A DNA stretch of 64,000 nucleotides from Okeania sp. SIO1I7 (GTDB lineage Bacteria > Cyanobacteriota > Cyanobacteriia > Cyanobacteriales > Microcoleaceae): positions 442,873 to 506,872 of the forward strand of contig JAAHGF010000004.1 of the NCBI GenBank assembly GCA_010672585.1. The letters run 5' to 3'. Position numbers and translations under genes: made by a program. Positions 9,157 to 18,566 of the stretch are shown here, piece by piece. The notes under the pieces are model-generated. The model did not search any database. It had not been told where the DNA came from and saw only the letters and a program-made list of their open reading frames with translations. Position 1 is the first letter of the stretch; the number at the start of each line of letters is the position of its first letter.

Positions 9157-11223
9157 TCAACGCTCTCTAATATCCAAAGCACGTTGTTGAAAAAGTTCAG
9201 CTTCTCTATACTTTCCTTGCTCATAATAGAGTTTTGCTAAATTCTTCAGACTGTGTGCAACATGAGGATGGTCTGCACCAAAAGTTTTCTCATTGATAGT
9301 TAAAGCACGTTCCAACAATAGTTCTGCTTCTGCGTACCTTCCTTGGTCAGAGTAGAGTTGTGCCAAATTGTACAGACTGTGTACAATATGAGGGTGGTCT
9401 GTACCCAAAGCTTTCTCATTGATAGCCAAAACACGCTGCAAAATAGGTTCCGCTTTTGTATATTTTCCTTGGGAATAGTAGAGTGCTGCCAAGTTGTTGA
9501 GACTATCTTCGATACCGGGATGGTCTGTACCCAGAGCTTTCTCATTGATAGCCAAAGCACTATGCAATAATGGTTCTGCATCTTTGTACCCTTCTTGAGA
9601 GTAGAATTCTGCCAATTTTTTGAGATTTTTATCCTCGGTAAGTCTATCATGTGATGAGCGTCGGCGATCGCCTCGTCCACGAAACCTTCGTGAGGAAGGT
9701 TGCTTGTCAGATCGTGAAAGTGGCAATAAGCTCAGAGCATCATCAGATTTATAATGTGGTCGAGGTTTGCGATCGCCTCGTTCATCAAACCTGGGTGGTG
9801 GTGGTTTGCGATTGTCTCGTTCATCAAACCTGGGTGGTCGAGGTCGGCGATCGCCTCGTCCATCAAACCTGGGTGGTCGAGGTTTGCGATCGCCTCGTTC
9901 ATCAAACCTGGGTGGTCGAGGTTTGCGATCGCCTCGTTCATCAAACCTGGGTGGTCGAGGTTGACGATCAGTGAGGGGAAGTTGACTCTGCATCAAGCGA
10001 TCGGACTCATTTAATTCAAGTTTTTGTTGTCGCCATCCCAAAGCAAGTAAACTAATAACTCCTCCCCACACTAAACTAGGAAAAACAAAACGCATCCACT
10101 TTTTTTTAGGAGTCTGTTTATCCCGATCTTTTGCTAAAATTGCCAACTGTTCCTCAATCCAATTTAGATTAAAAATTGTCCGATAAATTTTGTTAAAAAC
10201 AACTAATTTATCTTGTTTTTTTACAACTATTCCTGACAAACGTAGTACCATTTGTATTCGACTTTCATCAGTTTTAATTTCTCCCCGCAGCAGAATTTTT
10301 CTATATAGTCTAAGTAACTCAGGTGTGAGTTGATTTTGATTAAGTAAATGATGACGAATATATGTTAAATGAGTGGGATAATCTTTTTCCTGCCAATATG
10401 TCAAAATATATTCTTCTACTAACTTATCAATATCCGGCTCAGTACTATCTGTATGATCGACAATAATTTGACAAAGTTTCTGAGTTAAAAATGGTTGACC
10501 CCCAGTCCAATCGAAAACTCGCCGTAAAACAATTTCCGGTTCTTCTACTATTCCTACTAATCCCTGAGTTAAATTTTTTCCTTCTTGAAAATTTAATGCT
10601 GTTAATTCAATCGGATGACCAATATTAAAGGGAGTATGTCTTCCATCTCTAATTAAATCCTCTGGAGTTGCTACTCCAAAAAAACAAAAAATCAGCCGAT
10701 GATAATCACATTTTTCATCCTCAGCTCGGCGATTATAACAAGAGCGAATAAAAGCTAAAAATTCATTTTTAAAGGGTAAATTTACCAGTAAATCAATTTC
10801 ATCCAGAAAAATATAGATTTTTTCAGTGGAAAAATTCACAAATAAAATCTCTTCAATAAACCGAGCTAAACGCTGGATATTTGTCAAACTTTGATAACCT
10901 TCAATCCAGTCTTGATAATCAATGCTATAAGCTAAACCAAATCCTCGAAATAGTTCTTCTAAAAAACCGTCATACCAAGATTGTTTTTGAATAGAAAAAT
11001 CACCTAATCTACTCATATCTATGGCCGCACATTTACAACCTTGAGACCGTAATTTTTTCATCACTTTTACCCGCAAACTAGATTTACCCATTTGACGAGC
11101 ATTAAACACATAACAATATTCTCCACTTTGGAGTTTTTCATATAATTCTGCATCTTGTTTTCTAACTACATAAGTAGGGTCATTTGCAGATAAACCCCCA
11201 CCACTTAATTTATAACTAACCAT
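9157..11223 (-). CDS. AAA-like ATPase with transmembrane helix, PRPPRFDERGDRK repeats and TPRs
   Basis: 688 residues in four blocks. Residues 1-370 form an AAA-like domain (NARQMGKSSL Walker A, IYIFLDEIDLL Walker B, TGGQPFLTQKLCQII). A membrane helix follows (about 378-400, FPSLVWGGVISLLALGW). Then comes a very basic, proline-rich region of about six 13-residue repeats, consensus PRPPRFDERGDRK, and finally four 42-residue kinesin-light-chain-type TPRs (NNLAALYYSQGKY, ALGTDHP). The array ends abruptly at ALDIRER, close to a mobile-element end, so the 3' end may be truncated. It is probably a membrane-anchored signalling or scaffold NTPase; no substrate can be named. Confidence 0.8.
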   Translation of the reverse strand: MVSYKLSGGGLSANDPTYVVRKQDAELYEKLQSGEYCYVFNARQMGKSSLRVKVMKKLRSQGCKCAAIDMSRLGDFSIQKQSWYDGFLEELFRGFGLAYSIDYQDWIEGYQSLTNIQRLARFIEEILFVNFSTEKIYIFLDEIDLLVNLPFKNEFLAFIRSCYNRRAEDEKCDYHRLIFCFFGVATPEDLIRDGRHTPFNIGHPIELTALNFQEGKNLTQGLVGIVEEPEIVLRRVFDWTGGQPFLTQKLCQIIVDHTDSTEPDIDKLVEEYILTYWQEKDYPTHLTYIRHHLLNQNQLTPELLRLYRKILLRGEIKTDESRIQMVLRLSGIVVKKQDKLVVFNKIYRTIFNLNWIEEQLAILAKDRDKQTPKKKWMRFVFPSLVWGGVISLLALGWRQQKLELNESDRLMQSQLPLTDRQPRPPRFDERGDRKPRPPRFDERGDRKPRPPRFDGRGDRRPRPPRFDERDNRKPPPPRFDERGDRKPRPHYKSDDALSLLPLSRSDKQPSSRRFRGRGDRRRSSHDRLTEDKNLKKLAEFYSQEGYKDAEPLLHSALAINEKALGTDHPGIEDSLNNLAALYYSQGKYTKAEPILQRVLAINEKALGTDHPHIVHSLYNLAQLYSDQGRYAEAELLLERALTINEKTFGADHPHVAHSLKNLAKLYYEQGKYREAELFQQRALDIRER
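9750..9965 (-). repeat. 39-bp coding minisatellite, most units carrying a HIP1 site
   Basis: Five to six tandem 39-bp units encode the 13-residue PRPPRFDERGDRK repeat of the TPR ATPase. Most units contain gcgatcgcc, so the cyanobacterial HIP1 octamer recurs every 39 bp. One unit has 'gcgattgtc' instead and encodes DERDNRK. Confidence 0.85.
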
Positions 11224-11631
11224 AATTTTTTTAAAATTTTAATTGCTAATTTTTAAGAAGGAATCAGGAGACAGGAGGAAGAGGGAGTAGGAATTAAAGG
11301 AGTTAGTTTAACAAGGAGTTAGAATACAGGAGGAATAAGGAGTAGGAATTAGGAGATTACCTGCGTTGTTCAATAGCGTTTATATATGAATATCAGGACT
11401 TACGCAAATTGACTTTTAAACCACCATCTGTAGGGGTAAAGAGTATTCTTTATTGCTATATGTAGAGTCTCTGCGTAAATCCTGAATATAATAGTTTACC
11501 GAAGAATTAAGGTTTAAAGCCTCTCCTTTAAAAGAGAAACAAGAAAAAATTTTCCCTACCGCGTTAATCCTCTTCTTTTCAAGGATAGGTAATTGTTAAT
11601 TATTAATTATTAATTATTAATTATTAATTGT
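11224..11631. mobile_element. gene-free spacer with an AGGACTTACGCA-type inverted-repeat element
   Basis: 'caggacttacgca' near 11395 and 'tgcgtaaatcctg' near 11474-11486 bound an approximately 90-bp MITE-like element. The following 11500-11600 block resembles, inverted, the sequence at about 31060-31150. A run of 'attaattatt' repeats precedes the next gene's end. No gene seen. Confidence 0.6.
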
Positions 11632-12933
11632 TTAACCTAACCTTTCCTGAAAATATTGTCGATATAACTGACAACGAGGTTCAGCATCGTCACCTTTAAT
11701 TGTAATTAATCCCATAGCTTCTAATTGATGTAATTCTCGATTTTTATTGGGTAAACGTACCGGAGAATTACTTTGTAATATTTTGTGAAAAACTGCTTTA
11801 ATATTTGTCTTTTCTAATATTGTTTCTAAATGTCTACTTAAATGTTCTTGATAAATTCCGCTCTCAGTAGGAGCATATTTTAATAGTTCCGTAATAGTTA
11901 ATTCATCCTGAGACATTTTGTACAATCCTAATCTGATTAAATAAGGATGTCCTCCCACCATTGACATTAAAGGAGCAACTACTCCTGACTCTAGTTGATG
12001 TAAGTACGCTAACTGAGTTACCTGCTCTAATGTAAATTCTTTTAACTCTATAGGTAAACCAACATTAAAAGGAGATTGATAAATATTTAATTTGCCATGA
12101 TATTCTGTGGAATAAGCAATAATCATTCGTAGATTTTCCCAAATTTCTAAGTTATTGCTTTCTTCATACCAACTCCTTAACATGGCAAAAAAATCTTTGG
12201 ATATTTCTGGATAGTTAAAAATTTCATCCACTTCATCTAAGAGTAATACTACTTCTTGCTCTAAATGATATAGTAGTGCTTCAAATTCTTGAGTGCAAGA
12301 TATTTTAGCATTGTGATTATCCCAAATTTTCCAGCTTGGACTATCAGTAAACCGACTTTTGATATTTTTGTTGAATGCTTTCAGAAAATTATTAATATTA
12401 CTGATATTTTCTGGTTCAATTAGGCTATCAAATCTGAGATAAATCGGAATATAGTTGTTATTATTTGCTTTTGCTTGTATCCTTCGCAAGAGAGAAGTTT
12501 TGCCCATTTGTTTTGGTGCTTTTATTCTCACTAGCGAACCAGGGTCTTCTATTTTTTCATGACATTCAGACTCAATAGAACAACGTTTAATTCGATAACG
12601 TTCTATATAAAAAGGAGAGTCTGGTTTTTCTGGTCTACCAGGAAGAATAATTTTGTTAGCCTTAAAACCATAGTCAGCTCTTAACTGAGGATGGACTAAT
12701 TTTGATTGATATTTGCTGAATGTTTCAAATAAAAATTCCCGAAATGAACTATGATTCTTAGGTAGATTAAATTTAGTAGCGATCGCCTTTAATTTTTTCC
12801 CTACATTTGATGTATCCCATTTCATTGACTGAGCAATTTGTTCATATTTATTACCTGCCAAAAATAAACTTAATGTTTTTACTTCATCATCTGCCAACCC
12901 AGAGTAAATATGTTCAAAAATTTGTTTATTCAT
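11632..12933 (-). CDS. AAA-like ATPase with predicted N-terminal HTH domain
   Basis: 433 residues from ATG 12933 (a TTG lies one codon upstream). Residues 1-85 look like a helix-turn-helix module (LFLAGNKYEQIAQSMKWDTS, then KKLKAIATKF) of the sort placed before signalling NTPases in cyanobacteria. Residues about 100-430 are the AAA-like domain: FYIER, Walker A APKQMGKTSLL, Walker B VVLLLDEVDEIF, then QSPFNVGLPIEL and MVGGHPYLIRLGLY. The latter two motifs are nearly the same in the AAA-GGDEF protein at 7370, marking paralogues. Unlike that protein, Walker B is intact. Role likely conflict- or stress-related signalling, but this is inference. Confidence 0.75.
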   Translation of the reverse strand: MNKQIFEHIYSGLADDEVKTLSLFLAGNKYEQIAQSMKWDTSNVGKKLKAIATKFNLPKNHSSFREFLFETFSKYQSKLVHPQLRADYGFKANKIILPGRPEKPDSPFYIERYRIKRCSIESECHEKIEDPGSLVRIKAPKQMGKTSLLRRIQAKANNNNYIPIYLRFDSLIEPENISNINNFLKAFNKNIKSRFTDSPSWKIWDNHNAKISCTQEFEALLYHLEQEVVLLLDEVDEIFNYPEISKDFFAMLRSWYEESNNLEIWENLRMIIAYSTEYHGKLNIYQSPFNVGLPIELKEFTLEQVTQLAYLHQLESGVVAPLMSMVGGHPYLIRLGLYKMSQDELTITELLKYAPTESGIYQEHLSRHLETILEKTNIKAVFHKILQSNSPVRLPNKNRELHQLEAMGLITIKGDDAEPRCQLYRQYFQERLG

Positions 12934-13811
12934 CAATTTTATTTTTAAATTTTACTAAAATACTATAGTTTTTTTTTATTGCTATAAAAAGTTTCAAGAA
13001 ATAGTCGAAAAAGAGTAATATATAGCGTTTCTCAAATTGGTGAGATACAGTTTTATATCCCCCCTAACCCCCCTTAGTAAGGGGGGAACCGCTTAAAAAG
13101 GGGGGAAATTTCAAAGTCCCCTTAAAAAGGGGGATTTAGGGGGATCGTAAATGTACCCCATCTTTATGAGAAATGCTGTACTTCCCTTCCTATTCCTAAG
13201 TAAATTAAGTTGATCTAAAGTTGTTTAAATCAAGATAACTTAATAACTATTAGAAAGTCAAGATTAATATCGATTAAGATTAAAATTACAGCCAATATAT
13301 TTTTCTGTTCTTTCCTTATGCCTTCTGCCTTACTTCCTCCAAAGTGTAAGTATTTAACCGAACATGATATAAAATGTGAATCATATTTTCAGGAAAATTC
13401 CTGGTTATCTAATGAATGTGAAAATATTTTCACATTGATTAGCAATTAATTCATTTCTCTAGTTAGTAAAAATTTCAGGTGAAATTTACTGTCATTTATT
13501 CCCAATTTTGAATTTAGCTGAATTAAGATTATTTGTAAAGGGAAGAAAGATAATTTTAACCCAAGCTGATAGCTTTTAGGGCGTTGCTGATTCTGGGTAT
13601 GATGCAAGCCCCCCTAGCCCCCCAAAATTGGGGGGATAAAACTCTAAAATTCCCCCAATTTTGGGGGATTTAGGGGGCTTTACCAGCACCAAACAATTAC
13701 ACACTCATACTTCAATTCAGCAACGCCTTGACTACTAGAAATTCATCATCAAGCAAAATAATTGCTTCCCTAACTCCCCTCTCACAATAATCAGAAATAC
13801 AAACAAAAAAG
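12934..13811. repeat. gene-free region with C/G-rich palindromes and a GGCGTTGCTGA element
   Basis: Positions about 13060-13150 hold nested inverted repeats of 'ccccctaa...' and 'ttagggggat' type. At 13356-13375 lies an isolated right end 'ccgaacatgatata'. A MITE-like element runs 13580-13727 with perfect ends ggcgttgctga / tcagcaacgcc and an inner palindrome made of 'cccccaattttgggggattt' and its complement. Nothing coding seen. Confidence 0.65.
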
Positions 13812-15848
13812 ATGAACTCATTATTAGAAGAACAGCAAAATTTCGACTCTGAAGATACTAATAATAACATCAATCTCACCCTCGATCCGGAAACTCAACT
13901 CGTAACAGTTGATGACTCTTCACCAAGTATTTCCGTTTTATGGGACCGAGCAGTACAACAAGCAGTTATCAATACTTCCCCTGGTCCAACCATTGCTTCC
14001 CGTGCTTATGCGATCGTACACACAGCTATCTACGATGCTTGGAGTGCTTACGACCCATTAGCAGTAGGAACTCAACTAGAAGATGACCTACAACGTCCCC
14101 TATCAGAAAACACCGATGCCAACAAAACTGAAGCCATGAGTTTTGCTGCTTATCGAGTACTCTCAGAATTATTTCCCACCGAGACAGACCTTTTCAACGA
14201 ATTGATGGCTGAACTTGGTTATGACCCTAACAACACAACCACTGATACAACTACTCCTGCTGGCATTGGTAACGTTGCCGCCGAAGCACTATTAACATTC
14301 CGTCGAAATGATGGCTCCAACCAACTAGGAAATGACCCCAATGGTGACGGTACTCCCTACTCCGACATCAGTGACTATGAACCTAGTAATCCCATTGGAG
14401 ACCCCATTGACATCGAACTTTGGACTCCCGAAACAATTCCCATTGATGCTGAACCCGGTGAAGAAGAGCGAGTGCAAACATTCCTCACTCCTCAGTGGGG
14501 AGATGTGATACCTTTTAGCCTAATTTCAGGTGATATATTTCGACCAACAGCACCAGAACCATTTTTGCTAGTAGATGGTGAAGTAGACTTGGAAGCACGC
14601 ACAATTACTCTAGCAGACGGTTCAGTTGTCGAAATCACTCCAGATATTATTGGCACTATTATTAATCCTGCATTCATTGAGCAAACAGAAGAAGTTATCG
14701 CAATTAGTGCTAACCTCACAGACGAACAAAAGTTAGTTGCAGAATTTTGGGAAGATGGCGGTGGTACATCCTTCCCTCCAGGAACATGGATGACTTTCGG
14801 GCAATTTGTCTCAGCTAGAGATGACAATACATTAGATGAAGATGTCAAACTCTTTTTTAACTTGGGCAACGCAGTATTTGATGCCGGAATTGCCACTTGG
14901 GAATCTAAAACTTTTTATGATTATGCTCGTCCAGTACGAACAGTGCGCGAACTAGGGGAACTAGGGTTAATTGGGGAATTTAATCCAGAGCTTGGTGGTT
15001 TTGCCATCGATGCTTGGGCAGGTCCTGGAGAAGGAACTCAAACTATTTTGGCTACTGATTTCCTCACCTATCAAACTCCTGGTAGTGACCCTTCACCTCC
15101 TTTTGCAGAATATGTATCTGGTCATAGTACCTTCAGTGCTGCCGCTGCTGAAATACTCCAACTGTTTACTGGTAGCGATGATTTTGGTGCTTCCATAACT
15201 TTTCAAGCTGGTGAGTCTCGCTTTGAACCTGGTGTAACACCGGAATCACCTATAACTTTGGAGTGGGAAACTTTTAGTGAAGCTGCTGATGAAGCTGGTA
15301 TTTCTCGTCTTTTCGGTGGTATTCACTTTGAAGATGGCGACCTCAATGGTAGGGAGTTGGGACAACAAGTAGCGGAAAGTGTCTGGCAAGAAACTCAGTT
15401 AGCGATCGCTCCTAATGTCACTATTGGTACAGATGAAGATGATGATTTAATCGGGACAACTGCAAATAATCTCATATACGGAAATAGAGGTGATGATATC
15501 ATCCAAAGTTTAGATGGTAACGACTTACTTCATGGAGGTAAAGGTGACGATCTACTTGATGGTGGTCTAGGAGACGATATTATTGGTGGTCAGCTCGGTG
15601 ATGATATTCTCACTGGTGGACTCGGTGGAGATATGTTTGAGTTCGGGTTTGGTGATGGTGACAACATTATCACTGATTTTGAAGATGGAATAGATGTCAT
15701 TGGTTTAGAGGATGGTTTAAGTTTCGAGCAGTTGACAATTTCTCAGATAGGAAATGACACTCGCATTAGTACTCAAAGACTTTCGATTACATTACAGGGT
15801 GTACAGGACAGCGCGATCGGTATTGATGATTTTCTTGAGATTGTTTGA
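13812..15848 (+). CDS. vanadium-dependent haloperoxidase-like PAP2 protein with RTX calcium-binding repeats
   Basis: 678 residues. The catalytic set of vanadate haloperoxidases is visible: K366 and R373 (KTFYDYARP), S436-G437-H438 (YVSGHSTFSAA), R499 and H505 (SRLFGGIH). The Lys-Arg spacing of 7 and Arg-His spacing of 6 match Curvularia chloroperoxidase (K353/R360, R490/H496). Such enzymes bind vanadate and use hydrogen peroxide to oxidise halide. From about 535 to 620 come RTX-type nonapeptides (GGKGDDLLDGGLGDDIIGG), a C-terminal calcium-binding type I secretion feature, and there is no N-terminal signal peptide, so secretion by a TolC-type exporter is likely. No exporter genes are adjacent. 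Iodide, bromide or chloride preference cannot be read here. Confidence 0.88.
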   Translation: MNSLLEEQQNFDSEDTNNNINLTLDPETQLVTVDDSSPSISVLWDRAVQQAVINTSPGPTIASRAYAIVHTAIYDAWSAYDPLAVGTQLEDDLQRPLSENTDANKTEAMSFAAYRVLSELFPTETDLFNELMAELGYDPNNTTTDTTTPAGIGNVAAEALLTFRRNDGSNQLGNDPNGDGTPYSDISDYEPSNPIGDPIDIELWTPETIPIDAEPGEEERVQTFLTPQWGDVIPFSLISGDIFRPTAPEPFLLVDGEVDLEARTITLADGSVVEITPDIIGTIINPAFIEQTEEVIAISANLTDEQKLVAEFWEDGGGTSFPPGTWMTFGQFVSARDDNTLDEDVKLFFNLGNAVFDAGIATWESKTFYDYARPVRTVRELGELGLIGEFNPELGGFAIDAWAGPGEGTQTILATDFLTYQTPGSDPSPPFAEYVSGHSTFSAAAAEILQLFTGSDDFGASITFQAGESRFEPGVTPESPITLEWETFSEAADEAGISRLFGGIHFEDGDLNGRELGQQVAESVWQETQLAIAPNVTIGTDEDDDLIGTTANNLIYGNRGDDIIQSLDGNDLLHGGKGDDLLDGGLGDDIIGGQLGDDILTGGLGGDMFEFGFGDGDNIITDFEDGIDVIGLEDGLSFEQLTISQIGNDTRISTQRLSITLQGVQDSAIGIDDFLEIV

Positions 15849-16190
15849 GTAATATTATCAGGAGTCATTTCAGTTATCAGTTATCAGTTATCAGTACCTC
15901 TTTCCTTTTTCCTTATGCTATAAAAGCTTTGCAATTTATAGTTCAGGACTTACCCATGAGGTACGAAAGATCTCAAGATGAACGCAGTTTTACTTTGACA
16001 CATAGTATTTTGACAAATTTATTAAAATATGATACCAGGTACTAGAAAAAATAAGGAGATACTATGTTATATTATCAAAACTTACGCATGAGCTACGAAA
16101 AACTAGGATTTGAGATGGCTATCCGTTCCGGACTGCTCCGCAAACCCTGTCGGTCGCTTCAGACGAAAATACCTTGTACTGCATAAGTCC
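15849..16190. repeat. repeat-filled spacer with AGGACTTACGCA-type element
   Basis: Contains 'cagttatcagttatcagt' direct repeats, shared with about 41260-41300. A partial end 'caggacttaccca' lies near 15953. A longer element runs 16078-16192, bounded by 'acttacgcatgagc' and 'tgcataagtcct'. This element is repeated in inverted orientation at 16867-16970. No gene. Confidence 0.65.
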
Positions 16191-16359
16191 TAATTATGTC
16201 TGGATAAGAGCGCGATAGAACTCCGTTCCGCTTACGCGACCAAAAAACTTTCTCCTTCTTCTCCTGTTCTTCCTCTTCCTTCTTCCATTTCCTGTCTCCT
16301 GTCTCCTGCCTCCTATCTCCTGACTCCTCCGTAGTTTATTTATAAAACCAACATGATAT
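16191..16359. mobile_element. MITE-like element of the ATATCATGTCCGG family
   Basis: Left end 'taattatgtctggat' and right end 'caacatgatat' enclose a pyrimidine-rich core that closely matches 39889-40067 and 22141 onward ('gcgaccaaaaaactttctcc'). The right end contains the ATG used by the next gene. Confidence 0.65.
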
Positions 16360-16874
16360 TAGATACAGCACCACTTGCTAACTACTTAGGTTTATTCGGA
16401 TTAATATGCTATATCCTCACTTTACTACCAACAATTTTGAGGATTGTTTTTCCCGCAACCAAAAAAACAGAACTTCCTAAATTTTTATTGAAATATCGTC
16501 GTCAAATAGGTGTAATTGCTTTTTTATTTGCTCTTGGTCATGGAGTTTTGCTACTTAGCAAAAGAAACTTTGATATTTTTGATTCCCAAACATATTCCAT
16601 ATATGCAACAGGAGTAGTAACTTTAATTATTTTCACACTCCTAGCAATCACTTCTAATGATTGGAGCATCAAAAAAATGAAGAAAAATTGGAAAAAATTA
16701 CATCAATTGACATACTTTGCCATGTTTATTTTAGCCTGGCACGTCATATACACAATGTGGGGTCATTGGAGCCATATCACCCCATTAGGAGTAATAGGAA
16801 TTACTGGCATCACAATTTTATTTATTGCTAGAAAACTAATAGAGCGCAACAAAAAATCAGCAAAACAGGACTGA
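16353..16874 (+). CDS. ferric-reductase-like transmembrane protein (MsrQ/YedZ-like)
   Basis: 173 residues with five or six predicted membrane helices and the histidines expected of haem-binding ferric-reductase-like domains: GHGVLLL (near 70), HQLTYFAMFILAWHVIYTMW (about 128-147) and GHW. A role in quinol- or flavin-linked electron transfer across the membrane is the family expectation. The gene is flanked by two different inverted-repeat elements, and its ATG (in 'acatgatat') and stop codon (in 'aggactgacaca') both fall inside their ends, so the native N- and C-termini may have been replaced. No Shine-Dalgarno is visible. No msrP partner is nearby. Confidence 0.75.
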   Translation: MILDTAPLANYLGLFGLICYILTLLPTILRIVFPATKKTELPKFLLKYRRQIGVIAFLFALGHGVLLLSKRNFDIFDSQTYSIYATGVVTLIIFTLLAITSNDWSIKKMKKNWKKLHQLTYFAMFILAWHVIYTMWGHWSHITPLGVIGITGITILFIARKLIERNKKSAKQD

Positions 16875-16970
16875 CACATTACAACGTATTTTCGTCCGAA
16901 GCGACCCATAGGGAAGCAATCTCAAATCCTAGTTTTTCCTACCTTATGCATAATTCCTACAAAAATAAAA
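16867..16970. mobile_element. AGGACTTACGCA-type element, inverted relative to 16078-16192
   Basis: Reverse complement shares with 16078-16192 the string 'aaaaactaggatttgagat', then 'ggtcgcttc' and 'gacgaaaatac'. Ends read 'aggactgacaca' and 'gcataattcct'. Confidence 0.65.
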
Positions 16971-17177
16971 GCTGGTAATTAAACTAAAAGTAAAAATTGG
17001 TGGTGGTGCATTGTAATGGTCATGCAGAACGGGCAAGATGCCCATTCCACGTACCGCAGTGGAGCATCTTGCTCCCGTGCCAAGCATCCTTTGTTCCTTG
17101 TATACCATTACTATGAAAGACTACCTAAAAATTAATCATCAACTTTTCCCAATTAAAAAATATCACAATTAAAATCT
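16971..17177. repeat. palindromic repeat upstream of WD40 gene
   Basis: 'acgggcaagatgcccat' (about 17028) and 'gagcatcttgctcccgt' (about 17070) form an imperfect inverted repeat. Nothing coding. Confidence 0.5.
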
Positions 17178-18566
17178 ATGCTAACCCCCCAACAGTTCCG
17201 TCAATATGCCACAATAATAGCAGCAACTACTGTGACAAATCTTGGTGGGTTATGGTTGTGGCGATCGCTTTCAACACCGAGTACAAACTTAACTCAAGAA
17301 CCAGAAAAAACAACTCTACCCTCCCTTACTCTTTCCGGACACAAAGGATGGGTATATGCAGTTGCTATCAGTCCAGATGGCAAAACCATGGCCAGCAGCG
17401 GTTATGATGGCACAATTAAAATTTGGAACTTCAGCAATGGTCAGTTGCTAAATACCATAGATGCTCACAAAGATGCCATCGAATCTCTTGCCATTAGTTC
17501 AGATGGAGAAGTCCTCGCCAGTGGTAGTTGGGATAACCGCATCAAACTTTGGCATCTTGCCAGTGGTAATCTCATTCAAACTCTCGAAGGTCATACTGAT
17601 GACGTGAAAGCTATAGCTATTAGCGTTGATGGTCAGACTCTTGCTAGCGGAAGTTATGATGGCACGATCAAAATTTGGAATCTTAAAACTGGCTCTGTTG
17701 AGCGGAATTTTAAACATTCCAGTCCCATCACATCTTTAGCATTTAGTCCAGATGGAGAAATGCTTGCTAGTGGCAGTAAAAATGGTCAAATCAAAACTTG
17801 GCAAGTGAATACAGGTAAACCACTCCACTCATTAGCAGCACATAAAAACACAGTTTGGGCGATCGCTTTTAGTCCCGATGGCAAAATCCTTGCTAGTGGG
17901 AGTCAAGACCAAAAAGTTAAGTTATGGCAGGTAGAAACTGGTCAACTTCTATGCACTCTAGACGGACATGACAAAGCAGTTTTATCTGTTGCCTTTAGTC
18001 CCGATAGTCAGACTCTTGCTAGTAGTAGTTACGACAAAAAAATTCATCTATGGGATGTAGATACAGAAGAAATACTAGAAACATTTAAAGGTCATGCTAA
18101 ACCTGTTTGGTCTGTAAATTTTAGCCCTGATGGACAAACTCTTGCCAGTGGAGGTGCCGATAGCACAATTAAACTTTGGTCTATGTCTGCTTTGAGTAAT
18201 AAACAGTTACAGAATACAACTGCCTCATCTGCTGTGGTAGAAGTTGTTGCCTCAGAGATTACTAATAGAGCTAAGTTAGAAGAGTTAAACCAAAAATTGT
18301 ATGACAAAATTGACCAAAGTTGGGAACAAACACCAGTATGGTACGAAAATTTAGTTTTTTGCATAACAGTTAATGCTGATGGAGCGATCGCCAAATTAGA
18401 AATGATGAATGAACCTGCTAATAAGTATGCAGAGCAAACACCTTTACCCAAGTTATTGAATACTGTTAAATCTGAAATTACCGAGCAGAAGTCTGTTGCT
18501 TTGTTCCGAGTAGTGATGACTCCAACAGGTGTACTTGAGGTTAGTCCTTGGTCTGGTTGGTTATAG
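17178..18566 (+). CDS. membrane-anchored seven-bladed WD40 repeat protein
   Basis: 462 residues. A hydrophobic N-terminal segment (about 10-30) is followed by seven WD40 repeats (about 50-335), each with the FSPDG...LASGS.D..IK.W pattern, enough for one closed propeller. The last ~110 residues form a separate domain (VWYENLVFCITVNADGAIAK, then ALFRVVMTPTGVLEVSPW) that weakly recalls TonB/TolA C-terminal folds; I cannot name it. Probably a protein-interaction platform on the inner membrane. No operon partner on this strand. Confidence 0.85.
   Translation: MLTPQQFRQYATIIAATTVTNLGGLWLWRSLSTPSTNLTQEPEKTTLPSLTLSGHKGWVYAVAISPDGKTMASSGYDGTIKIWNFSNGQLLNTIDAHKDAIESLAISSDGEVLASGSWDNRIKLWHLASGNLIQTLEGHTDDVKAIAISVDGQTLASGSYDGTIKIWNLKTGSVERNFKHSSPITSLAFSPDGEMLASGSKNGQIKTWQVNTGKPLHSLAAHKNTVWAIAFSPDGKILASGSQDQKVKLWQVETGQLLCTLDGHDKAVLSVAFSPDSQTLASSSYDKKIHLWDVDTEEILETFKGHAKPVWSVNFSPDGQTLASGGADSTIKLWSMSALSNKQLQNTTASSAVVEVVASEITNRAKLEELNQKLYDKIDQSWEQTPVWYENLVFCITVNADGAIAKLEMMNEPANKYAEQTPLPKLLNTVKSEITEQKSVALFRVVMTPTGVLEVSPWSGWL

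Noticed and set aside
9651-9974. Open frames on the plus strand over the minisatellite (repeating HQTWVVEVCDRLV)
   Set aside because: They are shadows of the 39-bp repeat: since 39 is divisible by 3, each frame stays open. The minus-strand ATPase explains the sequence.
13060-13150. C/G palindromes as a possible CRISPR-like repeat
   Set aside because: Repeats are inverted, not direct with unique spacers, and match common cyanobacterial interspersed palindromes.
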